DNA of 64,000 nucleotides from DASRDR01 sp963812945 [NCBI: uncultured Candidatus Rokubacteria bacterium] (GCA_963812945.1 CAWEXD010000008.1:2170001-2234000); one strand, 5' to 3'; counted from the first letter of the stretch, positions 52,688 through 63,700 are shown. Notes: generated by a model not told the origin, from the sequence alone. Numbers and translations: made by a program.

Positions 52688-55600
52688 GTGTTCCAGCGCC
52701 TGAGCCTCCGAACGATCCTCATCGGCGGCGCGATCCTGGCCGCCGCAGTGCCGGCCGTACTGGTCGGGCTCGCGCTCGTTGGGTCCATCCGGGACTCGGT
52801 GATCCGGGAAGCGACGGCCCGATACGAGCTCATCGCCAAGGGCCTCGCCTCGGAGTACGGCCAGTTCCTCAGCTCCCACCGGCAGGCCGTTCGGACCCTG
52901 GCGGACCACGTCCAAGAGTACCGGACCTTCGGCGAGCGTAGCGTGGCCCCGCTCCTCGCGCGAACCCGGGCGAGCTACCCCGCCCTGCTGGCGATCGCCA
53001 TCGTCGAGCCGTCCGGCCAGATCGTCGTGTCGGACCCCCCGACCACCGAAGACGGCCGCAGCACGGCCGGCATCGACGTCGGCGATCGGGAGTGGTTCCG
53101 GGGGGTCGTCCGCAGCCGCCGGCCCGTCGTGGACTCCGACGTGGTATCCAACCGCGTTCGGCAGGGCCGCGCGATCACGATCAGCGCGCCCATCCTGGAC
53201 GGCTATGGTGAGCTCCGCGGCGTGATCACCGCCGGCCTCGATCTGGCGGCCATTCAGGTCTTCGCCGACCGCGTCCGCGTCGGCCAGACGGGCTACGCCG
53301 AGGCCGCAACGGCGCGGGGCACGATCCTCGCAGGCCCGAGCCGGGAGCACGTCCGGGAGGGCCAGGATCTGTCGGGGTTCCAGATCTGGGGGCTGGTCGC
53401 CCACGCGGACTCGGGGCAGATCCCGCGCTATACGGGCACCCGCGGCGAGCAGCGGCTGGCGGGGTTCGCGACCGTGCCCGACGTCGGATGGAAGATCTGG
53501 GTGACCCAGGCCCACGCCGAGGTGCAGGCCGAGCTGAACGCGACCTACCGCCGGGTGCTGGGCTGGACGTTGCTCACCCTCCTGGCGACCGTGGCGCTGG
53601 CCGTGATGGTGGCCACTCACGTGTCCCGTCCCGTCAAGGCTCTCCGCGACACGGCCAGCGCCATTACCGGGGGCGACACGACGCGCCAGATCCCTCAGGG
53701 CGGCCCGCGCGAGATCGCGGAGCTCGCCGGCGCCTTCGACGAGATGATCCGCCGGCTGACCACGGCCCAGGGCGCGCTCGAGGCGCGGCTCGGCGAGACG
53801 GCGGCTCTGCTGGCCATCGCCCGGGTGATCGGCGGGACCCTGGATCTGCCCGAGGCCATGCGCCGGATCTGCCGGGAGCTTGCCCGTCTGACGGGCGCCG
53901 GGACGGTGTCGGCCCACCTGGTCGACGCCGAGCGCACCGAGCTGAGGCCGATCGCCGCCTACCACGTGCCCAAGGAGCTTCTCGGCGTGGTCGCCGCGAG
54001 CCCCGTTCCGCTCGCCGAGCAAGGGTTTCGGGAGACCGTTTTCGAGGAAGGCCGCGTCGTCTGGAGCGACGACGTCGCCCGGGATTCCCGCTTCACGTTC
54101 CCCCTGTTCCGCGCGTTTCCCCACCAGTCCGGCCTGATCATGCCGCTGGTCCTGGACGGTGACGTCATGGGCACGCTCTACCTCGTGTGGTGGGAAGAGC
54201 GCCGCCGGTTCGAGGACGCCGAGCTGGCCGTCCTCCAGACCGTGGGGAGGCAGACCGGGACACTCCTGCGCAGCGTCCGGCTCCACGAGGCCACGGAGCG
54301 CCAGGCCCGCCAGGCCACGAGGCTCTACGAGATCGCGGGCCAGCTCGCGTCGACGCTCGACGTCGATCGGGTCCTGGATCGGGTGACGCAGACCATCGTC
54401 GATCTCCTGGAGTGCGACGCCTCCGGCATCTACGCGTACGACGAGGGACGGGGCGGGTTGGTGATGCGGCGCGGACTGAACCTCGATCCCGAGCTGACGC
54501 GGGACCTCGTGCTCAGACCGGGGGAGGGTGTCGTGGGTCGCGCGTTCGCCGAGCGTCGCCCCGTGTGGACGCGCGACCGCGAGACCGATCCGGCGCTCGA
54601 GTACGATCCCGCGATGGCGGACCTCGTCCGCACGAAGGCGCCGCGGGCCTACCTCGCGGTGCCCGTCGCCAGCGGAGACGTGCTTCACGGCGTGCTCATC
54701 TGCCACTACCTCATGCCCCACACCTTCACGTCCACCGAGGTGGAGCTCTTCTCCATCCTCGCCGCGCATGCTGCCATCGCCCTCGAGCGCTCCCGGCTCT
54801 TCCAGGTGTCGGAGGAACGGCGCCGCGACCTGGCGGCCCTGGTCACCGTCACCCAGCGCGTTACCCGTGGCCTGGACTTGCCCGCCGTCCTCGGAGGCAT
54901 CGCCGAGGCCGCCGCGGAGCTGTTCCACGGCGAGGCCGGATTCCGGCTCATCGCCGGGGAGTTCCTCGTCCGCGTGGCCGTGACGCCCGGCGCGTCGGAG
55001 GCCATGGCCAGCGAGCGGATCCGGGTGGGTGAGTCGATCAGCGGTCGGGTCGCCGCCACGGGCGAGCCGATCGTGAGCGCGGACAGCGCCGGCGACCCCC
55101 GGCTCCTTCCCCAGCATCGGACGGGGAGGCGGCGCGATCGAACCGGCGCCCAGATGTCCGTGCCGATCAGTGTGGGCTCCCGCATTCTCGGCACTCTCAA
55201 CGTCTTTCGCGAGCGGGGGCATCGATTCGACGAGAATGCGATCGCGCTCGCCATGAACCTGGCCGGGCAGGCGGGCGTCGCCATCGAGAATGCCCGGCTC
55301 TACGCGGACGCCGAGCGGCGGCGGCGAGCCGCCGAGAGCCTCGCCGAGGTCGGCGGGGTGATCTCGCAGTCGCTCGACCCGCAAGAAGTCGCGGAACGGA
55401 TCGCGGCCAGCGTCCGCGGTCTGTTCGATGCCTCGCTGGCGTCGCTGTTTCGCGTCGACGTCGCTTCGGGAGATCTCGTGACACTCGCCGTCTCCGGCGG
55501 CGCGGGGCCCGTCTGGCGAGCCGGAACCATCCTGGCACGCGGGACCAGCGTGGCGGGGCTCGCCGTGAGCGACCGTCGAGCGGTGACGACGGACGACGTC

Positions 55601-57886
55601 CTCACCGACAAGCGGGTCACGCTGACCCCCGAGGTGCGAGAGGCCCTGGAGGCAACCGACCTCCGGGTCGTCCTCGCCGTCCCCATCCTCTACCGGGACC
55701 AGGCGATCGGCGCCCTCTCCTTCACGCGGCCGAAGGGGCAGACCTTTCAGGGGGACGAGGTCCGGCTCGCGCAGGTGTTCGCTGACCAGGCGGCCCTCGC
55801 CCTCGAGAACGCACGGACGGCAGAGGAGCTCCGCGCCGCCACCAAGGCGGCCGAGACGGCCAGCCGCGCGAAGAGCGATTTCCTCGCGAACATGAGCCAC
55901 GAGATCCGGACGCCCATGAACGGCATCATCGGGATGACCGAGCTCCTGCTCGACACCGAGCTCGGACCCGAGCAACACGAGTACCTCCGGATGGTCAAGA
56001 CGTCCGCCGACGCGCTGCTCGAGCTCATCGACGACATCCTGGACTTCTCCAAGGTCGAGGCGGGGAAGCTCACCCTGGACTCGGTGGACTTCTCCCTTCG
56101 CTCCACACTGGCCCACGCGCTGAAGCCTCTGGCTCTCCGCGCCCACCAGAAGGGCCTGGAGCTCGCCGTCGACGTGCCCTGGGACGCTCCCGATGCGCTG
56201 ATCGGAGACCCGGGACGCCTGCGGCAGATCATCCTGAACCTGGTGGGGAACGCCCTGAAGTTCACCGAACAGGGCTCGGTGATCGTGCGCGTCACCACCG
56301 AGACGGAGATGCCCGACGCCGCGCGCCTGCATTTCACGGTCACTGACACGGGGATCGGGATCCCGCCGGAGAAGCAGGCGCTCGTCTTCGAGGCCTTCGA
56401 GCAGGCCGACACCTCGACGACCCGCCGCTACGGAGGCACGGGGCTGGGGCTGGCCATCACCAGGCGCCTGGTGGAAATGATGTCGGGCCGGGTCTGGGTC
56501 GAGAGCGTGGTCGGCCAAGGCAGCACGTTCCACTTCACCGCGCGCTTCGGTCTCGGCCACCCCGCGACCGCCCCGATCGCGCGGCCGCTCGAGCAGCTCC
56601 GGGGCGCACCGGCCCTGGTCGTCGACGACTACGAGATCAATCGGCGCCTCGTCCTCGACATGCTCACGCGCTGGGGGTTCGGGGCGACGGCGGTGAGCCG
56701 CGCGGACGCTGCGCTGGCGGCGATCCGAGACGCTCGCGCCGCCGGCAAGCCGTTCGCGCTGGTGCTGACCGACTCGGAGATGCCGGGTATGGACGGCTTC
56801 ACGCTCTGCGAGCGGATCAAGGCCGATCCCGCCAACGCCGGGACCACGCTGGTCATGCTCTCGTCCGCCGGCCGGCCGGGCGACGCGGCGCGGTGCCGCG
56901 CGATCGGCATCGCGGGTTACCTCGCGAAGCCGATCGCGCAGGGGGAGCTCCTCGACACGATCCTGACCGCCATCGGGGCGCCCCCCAAGCCTGGCGGGCC
57001 GTCCGCCCTCGTGACCCGGCACGTGCTCCGCGAGCGCCGCCACCGTCTCCGGATCCTCCTGGCCGAGGACAATGTCGTGAACCAGCAGCTGGCCGTGCGG
57101 CTGGTGGAGCGGCAAGGGCATGCCTCGGTCGTGGCCAGGACTGGCCACGAGGTCCTGGAGGCCCTGCAGCGCGAGCGCTTCGATCTGGTGCTGATGGACG
57201 TGCAGATGCCCGGCATGGACGGGCTCGAGGCCACGACGGCGATCCGCGATCTCGAGGCCCGGGCGGCATCGGGTCGCTGGACCCCGGCGATCGGCTCGTC
57301 CTTCGCCGGCGGGGGACGCATCCCCGTCGTCGCCGTGACGGCGCACGCGATGAAGGGCGACGAGGCACGCTGTCTCGACGCCGGCATGGACGGCTACCTC
57401 ACGAAGCCGATCCGGCCAGCCGAGCTGGCGTCGGCGATCGAGCGCTGGCTTCCGTGGGATACCTTGCCCGTCCCGCCAGCTCCGCCGCCCCCGCCCTCAC
57501 CGAGCCTCGACGAGACTCCAACCTCCCCGAAGTTCTCCCCACCCCCGGTCGACCTCGAGGCCGCCCGGCGTCTGGCGGCCGGTGACGAGGAGCTCCGGGC
57601 AGAGGTCGCCGCGATCTTCGTCGAGAGCTGCCGGCAACACCGGGCAGATCTACGAAGCGCGCTCCAGGCGGCGGACTCGGTGCGGATCGGGCAGATCGCG
57701 CACGCGCTGAATGGCGCCTCGGGAACGGTCGCGGCGGTGAGAGCGCAGACGCTGGCGGCAGAGCTGGAAGCGCTCAGCCGCGAAGGCTACCAGGACCGCC
57801 TGATCACGCTGGTCGCCGAGCTGGAGCGAGAGCTCGGGCGCGCCGCCGAGTTCCTGGCGAGCCAGAGCTCCGTGGAATCCGCCTGA
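52688..57886 (+). CDS. Giant hybrid histidine kinase (cache-HAMP-4xGAF-HK-2xREC-HPt)
   Basis: 1732 residues from a GTG at 52688 preceded by GAGG; the frame is open further upstream but without a signal. Order: helix 8-31; periplasmic dCACHE about 32-290; helix about 290-312; HAMP; four GAF-like modules (about 372-528, 545-705, 720-868, 880-1048); HisKA with [14 protein letters not shown]; HATPase with [20 protein letters not shown]; receiver 1 ([11 protein letters not shown], about 1308-1428); receiver 2 ([11 protein letters not shown], about 1455-1592); proline-rich linker; HPt with the phospho-histidine in AHALNGASG. BarA/EvgS-type phosphorelay in one chain. Likely final targets are the two stand-alone receivers on either side. 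Confidence 0.95.
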   Translation: MFQRLSLRTILIGGAILAAAVPAVLVGLALVGSIRDSVIREATARYELIAKGLASEYGQFLSSHRQAVRTLADHVQEYRTFGERSVAPLLARTRASYPALLAIAIVEPSGQIVVSDPPTTEDGRSTAGIDVGDREWFRGVVRSRRPVVDSDVVSNRVRQGRAITISAPILDGYGELRGVITAGLDLAAIQVFADRVRVGQTGYAEAATARGTILAGPSREHVREGQDLSGFQIWGLVAHADSGQIPRYTGTRGEQRLAGFATVPDVGWKIWVTQAHAEVQAELNATYRRVLGWTLLTLLATVALAVMVATHVSRPVKALRDTASAITGGDTTRQIPQGGPREIAELAGAFDEMIRRLTTAQGALEARLGETAALLAIARVIGGTLDLPEAMRRICRELARLTGAGTVSAHLVDAERTELRPIAAYHVPKELLGVVAASPVPLAEQGFRETVFEEGRVVWSDDVARDSRFTFPLFRAFPHQSGLIMPLVLDGDVMGTLYLVWWEERRRFEDAELAVLQTVGRQTGTLLRSVRLHEATERQARQATRLYEIAGQLASTLDVDRVLDRVTQTIVDLLECDASGIYAYDEGRGGLVMRRGLNLDPELTRDLVLRPGEGVVGRAFAERRPVWTRDRETDPALEYDPAMADLVRTKAPRAYLAVPVASGDVLHGVLICHYLMPHTFTSTEVELFSILAAHAAIALERSRLFQVSEERRRDLAALVTVTQRVTRGLDLPAVLGGIAEAAAELFHGEAGFRLIAGEFLVRVAVTPGASEAMASERIRVGESISGRVAATGEPIVSADSAGDPRLLPQHRTGRRRDRTGAQMSVPISVGSRILGTLNVFRERGHRFDENAIALAMNLAGQAGVAIENARLYADAERRRRAAESLAEVGGVISQSLDPQEVAERIAASVRGLFDASLASLFRVDVASGDLVTLAVSGGAGPVWRAGTILARGTSVAGLAVSDRRAVTTDDVLTDKRVTLTPEVREALEATDLRVVLAVPILYRDQAIGALSFTRPKGQTFQGDEVRLAQVFADQAALALENARTAEELRAATKAAETASRAKSDFLANMSHEIRTPMNGIIGMTELLLDTELGPEQHEYLRMVKTSADALLELIDDILDFSKVEAGKLTLDSVDFSLRSTLAHALKPLALRAHQKGLELAVDVPWDAPDALIGDPGRLRQIILNLVGNALKFTEQGSVIVRVTTETEMPDAARLHFTVTDTGIGIPPEKQALVFEAFEQADTSTTRRYGGTGLGLAITRRLVEMMSGRVWVESVVGQGSTFHFTARFGLGHPATAPIARPLEQLRGAPALVVDDYEINRRLVLDMLTRWGFGATAVSRADAALAAIRDARAAGKPFALVLTDSEMPGMDGFTLCERIKADPANAGTTLVMLSSAGRPGDAARCRAIGIAGYLAKPIAQGELLDTILTAIGAPPKPGGPSALVTRHVLRERRHRLRILLAEDNVVNQQLAVRLVERQGHASVVARTGHEVLEALQRERFDLVLMDVQMPGMDGLEATTAIRDLEARAASGRWTPAIGSSFAGGGRIPVVAVTAHAMKGDEARCLDAGMDGYLTKPIRPAELASAIERWLPWDTLPVPPAPPPPPSPSLDETPTSPKFSPPPVDLEAARRLAAGDEELRAEVAAIFVESCRQHRADLRSALQAADSVRIGQIAHALNGASGTVAAVRAQTLAAELEALSREGYQDRLITLVAELERELGRAAEFLASQSSVESA

Positions 57887-57910
57887 GTCCTCACCGGGAT
57901 GGGAGGAGCG

Positions 57911-58288
57911 CTAGAACGGCCCGCCGATCGCCTCCCGCACCGCCTCCAGCAGGCTCGTGGTCTCCACCGGCTTCTTGAGAATCCGGAGCGCCCCTGCCTC
58001 GGATGCCCGCCGCTCCAGCACCGTGTCGCCACTGCCGGTCAGGACGAGGATGGGAATCGCGCTCGTCTTGGACGACATGGCGAGCCGCTCCAACACGCTC
58101 ACGCCTCCGCCGGCCGGCATCAGCAGATCCGTGAGGATGAGCGCCGGCTGGTCCCGGTGTGCGTGGATCACCGCTTGCCCCGCATCGCGGGCGATGATCG
58201 TCGTGTAGCCGGCCTTCTGGAGGACACGGCTGCAGAGGACCGCCGTTGCGGAATCGTCGTCCACAACCAGGACGCGCTTGCCCGACAT
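57911..58288 (-). CDS. Stand-alone response-regulator receiver
   Basis: 125 residues, receiver only: acidic cluster VVDDDSA, phospho-Asp in LILTDLLMPAGGG, Thr in ILVLTGSG and Lys in LKKPVE. No output domain. The gene converges on the giant kinase (24 bp between stops), so it may be a phosphate sink or a diffusible messenger of that HPt module. 188 bp to the divergent selenoprotein gene. Confidence 0.93.
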   Translation of the reverse strand: MSGKRVLVVDDDSATAVLCSRVLQKAGYTTIIARDAGQAVIHAHRDQPALILTDLLMPAGGGVSVLERLAMSSKTSAIPILVLTGSGDTVLERRASEAGALRILKKPVETTSLLEAVREAIGGPF

Positions 58289-58476
58289 CCTCGCTGAGCC
58301 CCATCACGCCGTGGAATCGTCTCGACCGCATGATCGAATCGTCCGTGCCCCAGTGTCAAGGGACCGGACGCCGCCCCCGGAAGCGAAACACGCTCCGAGG
58401 GCATCAAAACGGTGATGGTGCCTGGAGTCCGCCTCTCCGACACTGCCCTCATCCTGCTGCCAAGGAGGCCGAGTCG

Positions 58477-58722
58477 ATGACGGAGCGGTCGGTCACGGTC
58501 TACAGCTCGCCCAGCTGACGCCCCTGCAAGCTGACGAAAGAGTTTCTTTCGTCCAAGGGGGTCGAGTACCGGGAAGTGAACGTCGCCGAGGATCTCGACG
58601 GGCGGGAGGAGCTGCTTCGGCTCACCGGACAAATGGCGGTACCGGTGACGGTCATCGACGGCGAAGCCGTCCTTGGCTTCAACCGGCCACGGCTCGTCCA
58701 GCTACTCGGTCTCGACGCCTAG
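58477..58722 (+). CDS. Selenocysteine-containing glutaredoxin (in-frame TGA at the first redox residue)
   Basis: An 81-residue product if the TGA at 58516-58518 is read as selenocysteine. The start ATG (58477) has a perfect AAGGAGG 8 bases upstream. N-terminus MTERSVTVYSSPS, then TGA, then RPCKLTKEFLSSKG, where Cys-homologous glutaredoxins have SxPxCxxC; so the TGA is exactly the first (nucleophilic) cysteine, giving UxxC (U14, C17). The frame stays open for 67 more codons with full glutaredoxin features: VEYREVNVAED, cis-proline in MAVPVTVIDG, and GFNRPRLVQLLGL, ending at TAG 58720-58722. A SECIS-like hairpin follows the TGA. The role would be dithiol/selenol reduction in the cytoplasm. Pseudogene or sequencing error are the alternatives, but the hairpin and the intact downstream frame argue against both. 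Confidence 0.9.
58517..58563 (+). promoter_or_regulatory. bSECIS-like stem-loop behind the selenocysteine TGA
   Basis: Upper stem: GACGAAAG (58533-58540) pairs perfectly with CTTTCGTC (58546-58553) around a five-base loop AGTTT. Lower stem: GAC and CCCCT (58517-58525, one bulged G) pair with AGGGGGTC (58556-58563), with an asymmetric internal loop of 7 and 2 bases that includes an unpaired U directly below the upper stem. The loop G (58542) is 24 bases after the TGA. These distances fit the bacterial SECIS rule (apical-loop G about 16-37 nt downstream). SelB is expected to bind it. Confidence 0.85.
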
Positions 58723-58742
58723 ACGGCACCGGCCCCGCGCGA

Positions 58743-58780
58743 CCGCCGGCCAGTCAACCAGGACCGGCGTGGGCCGGCGG
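58743..58780 (+). terminator. Terminator-like hairpin after the selenoprotein gene
   Basis: CCGCCGGCC (58743-58751) pairs with GGCCGGCGG (58772-58780) across a 20-base loop, starting 20 bp after the stop codon and followed by GTTATTCG. T-tract is weak, so this could equally serve both convergent genes. Confidence 0.5.
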
Positions 58781-58868
58781 GTTATTCGTCGCCCGATGCG
58801 TCCGGCGCGCCCGGCGGGCCCAGCGCGCATCGTTCGGCAGCGGCCGGCAGGGGTCGGGGTATCCGCCC

Positions 58869-59069
58869 CTAGTCGTCCCGCCGCTGGGCGCGCCGCTCGG
58901 CCTTCCGTCGTTTCCTGCGGGCTTCCGCCCGCTTGCGCTTCCGCTTCACCGATGGCTTCTCGTAGAAGGCGCGGCGCTTCATTTCCTTGAACAGGCCGTC
59001 CGTCGCCATGGCCTTCTTGAGCGCCTTCAGTGCCGGCTCGATCTGATTGTCCAGGACCTCGATTCTCAA
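58869..59069 (-). CDS. rpsU: 30S ribosomal protein S21
   Basis: 66 residues. The start is a TTG at 59069 (IEVLDNQ follows), with an AGGAAAGGGGGG ribosome-binding sequence in front; longer readings extend into GC-rich upstream sequence without homology. QIEPALKALKKAMATDGLFKEMKRRAFYEKPSVKRKRKRAEARRKRRK is classical bS21, including the basic C-terminal tail. S21 binds near the 3' end of 16S rRNA. It converges with the selenoprotein gene. A minus-strand -10-like TAGAAT at 59195-59200 could be its promoter. Confidence 0.95.
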   Translation of the reverse strand: MRIEVLDNQIEPALKALKKAMATDGLFKEMKRRAFYEKPSVKRKRKRAEARRKRRKAERRAQRRDD

Positions 59070-59390
59070 TGGCCCCCCCCTTTCCTGGCGGTCTCTATCC
59101 GAGAACTCGTCGACGACAGGTCCGATCGCCGCCAGCGCCCGGATCGCCATCTTCCGCGGGATCGCGAACCACGCGACCGCCCGCGGAGGATATCATTCTA
59201 CGGCCGCTGCGGCACGACTCCTTGACGCCCCCGGCTGGAGGGCTCGGCCCGCAACATCCCGGTGGGGGTGGGGGTCCCAGGGCCCGGCCGCCCGGGGTAC
59301 CCGAAGCGCCCGCCAGCCGGCGGGACATCCCGCCGGCCGGCGCCTATCCGCGCGGGACCAAAAGGGCTCGCCGCGCTTCCGCCGGGTCGT
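59070..59390. other. Gene-free stretch upstream of rpsU
   Basis: 321 bp between rpsU (start 59069) and the TPR gene (end 59391). No supportable ORF. It holds a GC-rich inverted repeat (listed separately), homopolymer-like G runs near 59262-59278 and a candidate rpsU -10 box. Confidence 0.55.
59316..59337. repeat. Perfect 10-bp inverted repeat
   Basis: GCCGGCGGGA, CA, TCCCGCCGGC. As RNA it forms a strong stem on either strand. It lies 54 bp beyond the TPR gene stop (minus direction) without a following U-tract; perhaps a Rho-independent-like pause or a stability element. Confidence 0.4.
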
Positions 59391-60752
59391 TCACTGAGGA
59401 AACTTGTCCCGCAGCTTCTTGAGGTGCTGCCGGGCTACGTCCACCCACTCCTTCTCCGTGGCGATGGTGGACGCCAGCCCGATGTACCGCTCCCACTGCG
59501 TGATCGCTTCGCGCGGATCCAGCTTCTCATAGGCCATCGCGAGATTGTAATGGGCTGCCGTGTGCTTCGCGTCGGCCTCGATCACCTTCTTGTACTCGGC
59601 CACCGCGTCCTTGTAGAGGCCCTTTTCCTCGTACATCTCGCCCAGCCCCATGCGGGCCTCGAGGAAGTACTGGTCGAGCTCGATCGCCTTCTTGTACGCG
59701 GTGACCGCCTCGTAGTAGAGCCCCTTCTCGGTGTAGTAGATCTTGCCCAGGGCGAACTGGACACGGGCGTTCAGCGGGTCAAGCGACAGGGCCTTCTGGT
59801 AGTGGGCGATCGCCGCCTCGTGCTCGCCCTTCGAAGCCTTGGCGTCGCCGAGGCCCACGTGCGCGTCCGCATAGTGCGGTCTGAGGCTGATCGCCCGCTG
59901 ATAGGCCTCGATCGCCTGGTCGAATAGCCGGCGAGGGCTGGACAGGAACAGGTCCCCGAGCGACTTGAACGGCTCGGGAACCGTGGGGTCCACCTGGGTT
60001 GCCGCCCGGAACTGCGCCGCGGCCTTCCATCGGTTGCCCAGGCCCAGGTGCACGATGCCCAGGTGAAAGTGGGCCAGGGCAAACGTCGGATCGACCTCGA
60101 CCGCCCGCGCCAGGAGCTCCGCGGCCCCCTCGTTCCCTTCCTGGGTCCCGCGCAGGGCCGAGCGTCGCCCCTTCGCGAAGGCCTCGAACGCGGTGAAGTT
60201 GGGCGTCGGCTTGGCCGCGGCCACCAGTCGCTCGACCTCGTCCGCCTTGAGCCCGAGATTGAGCGCCTTCGCGTACGCCTGGATGAGCGTGGCCTGGGTC
60301 TCGATGAGCTTGTCGGACGGCCCCCGGACGGTCTCGAGCGTCTGGCTCTGCCCCGTCTTCACGTCGAGCAGCCGGGGCGTGATCGTGATCCCGTCGTCCG
60401 GCGTCCGCTGGTAGTCGCCGTGAAAGACGATCTCGGCCCGGACGACGCGGGCGAGGGCAAGCGGCGTCCGCTCGGCGGCGCCCTCGGCACCGGCCGCCCG
60501 CCCGACCTGCGCCGCCCGCGCGCGATCGATCGGCAGGAGCGCCGCCGTGCCCTGGGCGGCCACGAAGAGCGTCTCCGCGATGGCCTCCCCGAGCCACGGG
60601 TCCGGTTCCGTGCCCTGGTACGGCAACACCAGCACCGGCCGGGGCTTGGCCCAGGCGTCCCCCCCAAGGGCCGCCAAGAGGGCGTATCCGGCGGCCAACG
60701 CCACGATCGGCCCTCGCACTCGCTGGACCCGGCGTGCGGTGTATCCCGCCAT
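59391..60752 (-). CDS. Exported TPR-repeat protein
   Basis: 453 residues from ATG 60752, behind AAGGAGG. N-terminal hydrophobic segment (residues about 12-33, ending near GDAWAKPRPV) indicates export. Residues 36-190 form a domain that begins VLVLPYQGTEPDPWLGEAIAETL, like FlgO/TolB-N-type modules found before TPRs in signalling proteins. From about 200 on there are seven or more TPR motifs (AHFHLGIVHLGLGNRWKAAAQFRAA, ADAHVGLGDAKASKGEHEAAIAHYQKAL). The stop of the VWA gene lies within its ribosome-binding site, so both are co-translated. Confidence 0.88.
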   Translation of the reverse strand: MAGYTARRVQRVRGPIVALAAGYALLAALGGDAWAKPRPVLVLPYQGTEPDPWLGEAIAETLFVAAQGTAALLPIDRARAAQVGRAAGAEGAAERTPLALARVVRAEIVFHGDYQRTPDDGITITPRLLDVKTGQSQTLETVRGPSDKLIETQATLIQAYAKALNLGLKADEVERLVAAAKPTPNFTAFEAFAKGRRSALRGTQEGNEGAAELLARAVEVDPTFALAHFHLGIVHLGLGNRWKAAAQFRAATQVDPTVPEPFKSLGDLFLSSPRRLFDQAIEAYQRAISLRPHYADAHVGLGDAKASKGEHEAAIAHYQKALSLDPLNARVQFALGKIYYTEKGLYYEAVTAYKKAIELDQYFLEARMGLGEMYEEKGLYKDAVAEYKKVIEADAKHTAAHYNLAMAYEKLDPREAITQWERYIGLASTIATEKEWVDVARQHLKKLRDKFPQ

Positions 60753-60757
60753 CGAGG

Positions 60758-63700
60758 CTACCTCCTTGTCCGCCACCACGCGAGCCGCGCGAACGCCGGG
60801 CCGACCCGGCGCATCGCGATCTCCGGCACGAGCGCCAGCGTGACGAGCCCGGCCAGCCACGGCCAAAGATCGGTCGGGATCCGGGAGCGGCGACGGTTCA
60901 GCGTGAAGGCCTCCTTGGGGTCAGTCAGGGGTCCGCCACCCGTGAGCTCGCTGACCTCCCGCAGGAATCCCTCGTTTGCGCCCAGCTCACGGTACTCCTG
61001 CGCGTAGGGCACGACGGTGCCGACGATCTGCGAGCCGAGCATCTGCTGCTCTCGCCGCGTCGTCAAGCCGGCGAGATAGACGCCCTCGTCCTTGGCCGCG
61101 AACGTCCCCCGATACCGGCCGGGCGCGACCTGCTCCAGCTCCACCACCGACTGTCGCTTGTCCGGGTTCACGACCCCGAGCTGACCGTCGAGGAAGTTGA
61201 TGAACTCTCCCTTCGGATCGATCCCATCGACCGTGACGACCGCCTGGCCGTCCCGCCGGTCGACCGCGACGGTCGTGTCGCTCCGAGTGCTCGCCCGAAG
61301 CGTCCAGCGGACCACCTGGGCCCAGAACTTGTTGTAGTCCCGCCACCGCAGCCACAGGATACCCCACTTCGCCTTGGCATCCGCCGTGAACGCCACCGAC
61401 CGGCCCAGGCCGTACCGCCAGGCGGCCAGCAGAGGGTCTTCCTGATGGGTCATGAGCAGCTGATCGGCCGTGCTCTTGATCGAGGTGGCGACGTACCCGC
61501 CGAGGGGCGGCGCCTTCGGCCACTCGATGTCCTGGATCGCCTCGTGCTGCTGCCCCGTCACGATCGGTCGGAACGGCTGCTCGATCAGCGACGCCTTCGA
61601 GGCGAGCTGCGTTTCCAGCGTGAAGATCCGCGGAACCGTGCTGGTCTCCTCGGTGAAGTAGAAGCGCCCGCGCCCCCACTTGGACACGTCGGACATCAGC
61701 TGGACGTCGGCGTCCGAGCCGATGGCGACACCGGAGACCGTGATCTTGTCCTTGACCATCCGGCGGATCAGCGAGGCGAAGTCGCCGCGCGTCATCTGCC
61801 CGTCGGAAAGGAAGATGACGTGCTTCAGCAGCGCGTCCCGGTCGAAGAGGGCCTTGTACCCCTCTCGGACTGCTGGGTACCCGTCGGTGCCGCCCCCGGC
61901 CTTGATCGCCGATATCTCGCGATGGATTCCCTGCTTGTTCTTGGCCGGCTGGATGGGCACATGCCAGACGAACTCGGTGTCGAACGACAGGACGCCCACC
62001 TCGTTCCGCTCGTCGAGGAGGTCGACGACCAGATGGGCCGCCTCCTTGGCGACCTCCAGCTTGTTGATCTTGTCGTTGTCCTTCATGCCCATGGCCATGG
62101 AGCCGGACCGGTCGATCACGAGCGTGACCGCGAGGCTCGGAATCTCGACCTTCTGCTTGACCTCCATGGTGACCGGCAGGGCTTCCTCGACGGGCGTCCG
62201 GTAGAAGCCTCCGAGGCCGAAGCTCTCCTCGCCGCCGATCATCACCAGCCCGCCGCCCTGGTCGCGGACGTAGTCGCGAACCAGCGTCATCTGCTGCCGG
62301 CTCATCTTGAGCGACGACACGTTGGAGAGAATGACGCCGTCGTACCGCTCGAGCGCCGCCATCGTCGAGGGCAGGCCCTCGGGGCCGACGAGACGGACGT
62401 CGATGTACTGGGCGCGGAGGGCGTTGGCCAGGTTCTGGGCCTGCCCCTCCTCCTTGTCGACCAGGAGCACCTGCGGCTTTCCGCGGACGACGGTGATCCC
62501 GATCGCGCGGTTGTTCTCCTCGATGACGTCACCCACGACCTCGACCAGCGCCTGGTACACGTGCACCCCGGCGTTCTCGAGCGACTGGCGGTACGTCAGG
62601 ACGTTCTTCCCCGCGTTGAGACGGATCACCTGGGAGCCGAGGAACTCACCGTTCCGGTAGAGCGACAGGCGTCCGCCCGCTTCCTTGACCGAGTTGACGA
62701 CGACCTTGGCGTAGAAGGCCTCCCCGAACTTGACCTCGTTGGGAAGGATGAGCTGCTCGACGACGATCTCCTGCGGGAACGTGAGCCCGACCGGCGAGTA
62801 GTAGATCGGGATGCCGGCGTCCTTGGCCGCCTGGGCCGCCACCACGGCCTTCCCGGCGTTCTCGCGGCCGTCCGACAGCACCACGATCCGGTTGGCCTCG
62901 CCTCGCGGCAGGGAGGCCTGGGCGAGCTGGACCGCGCGCGCGATGTTCGTGGCCCGCCCGCCCGCCGGCGCCTGCGGACGGCTGAAGGTCGGGCTCGGCC
63001 GGAGAGGCTCCGCCAGCTGCGGGTCCCCCCCGAACGTGACGAGCCCCGCCCGGTCCCCCGCCTTCATGCCCTCGAGGGCCGCCGACGTCCACCGATAGGC
63101 ACTCTCACGGGCAGCGAGGCTGACGCTGTCGGACATGTCGAGCACGAAGAAGACGTTCTGGCGGTCCAGCCACCGGGTGAACTGGGGCTGCGTGAGCGCC
63201 CAGCAGAGGAGCGCGAGCGCGACCCCGCGGCTCGCCAGCGCCCACCGGTCCGAGGCACGCGACGGCCACGACAGGCGACCCGCGGTCTGGCGGCGCCAGT
63301 AGAGAAAGCCCTCGAACGCGAGTGTCAGCGCCGCCAGCGCCAGCAGGAACGGCCACAGCTCGCGCTGGTAGGTGAAGCTGTCCCCGACCGTGCCGGCCGT
63401 CGGTGGCGGCGCGACCGGGAGCGGCTGGGGCCGAATGTTGGACTCGGCCCCGTCCAGGAGGTTCACCGCGAAGCGCACCTCGCGAGTGCCGGACGTCGTG
63501 AGCGTGTAGAGACCCACCCGGTCCGTCTGGCCGAACGACAGGGCGCCGCGGGTGATCTCCGCCCGATGGGTGGCCCCGCTCGGGTCCCGAACCGTCCCCT
63601 CCTGGACACCGTGCTCGACGGCGAGCAGGAACGGCGACCCGGCGGCGACCATGAGATCGGAGCCCTCGAGGCCGACCGGCTGGAGCCAGCGCAAGCTGTT

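Noticed and set aside
52547-57346. Very long open frame antisense to the giant kinase (about 1600 codons)
   Set aside because: It mirrors the codon periodicity of the plus-strand kinase, has low-complexity, arginine/glycine/histidine-rich composition and no domain match; typical GC-rich shadow.
58516-58518. TGA read as a nonsense mutation (pseudogene)
   Set aside because: The downstream frame keeps all glutaredoxin features and a SECIS-like hairpin; decay would be expected to affect other sites too. Kept as an alternative in the feature.
58500-58682. Small minus-strand open frame opposite the glutaredoxin
   Set aside because: It is the reverse complement of the conserved coding frame; no independent start signal.
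59070-59390. Possible small gene upstream of rpsU
   Set aside because: Only low-complexity open frames without ribosome-binding sites or motifs were found.
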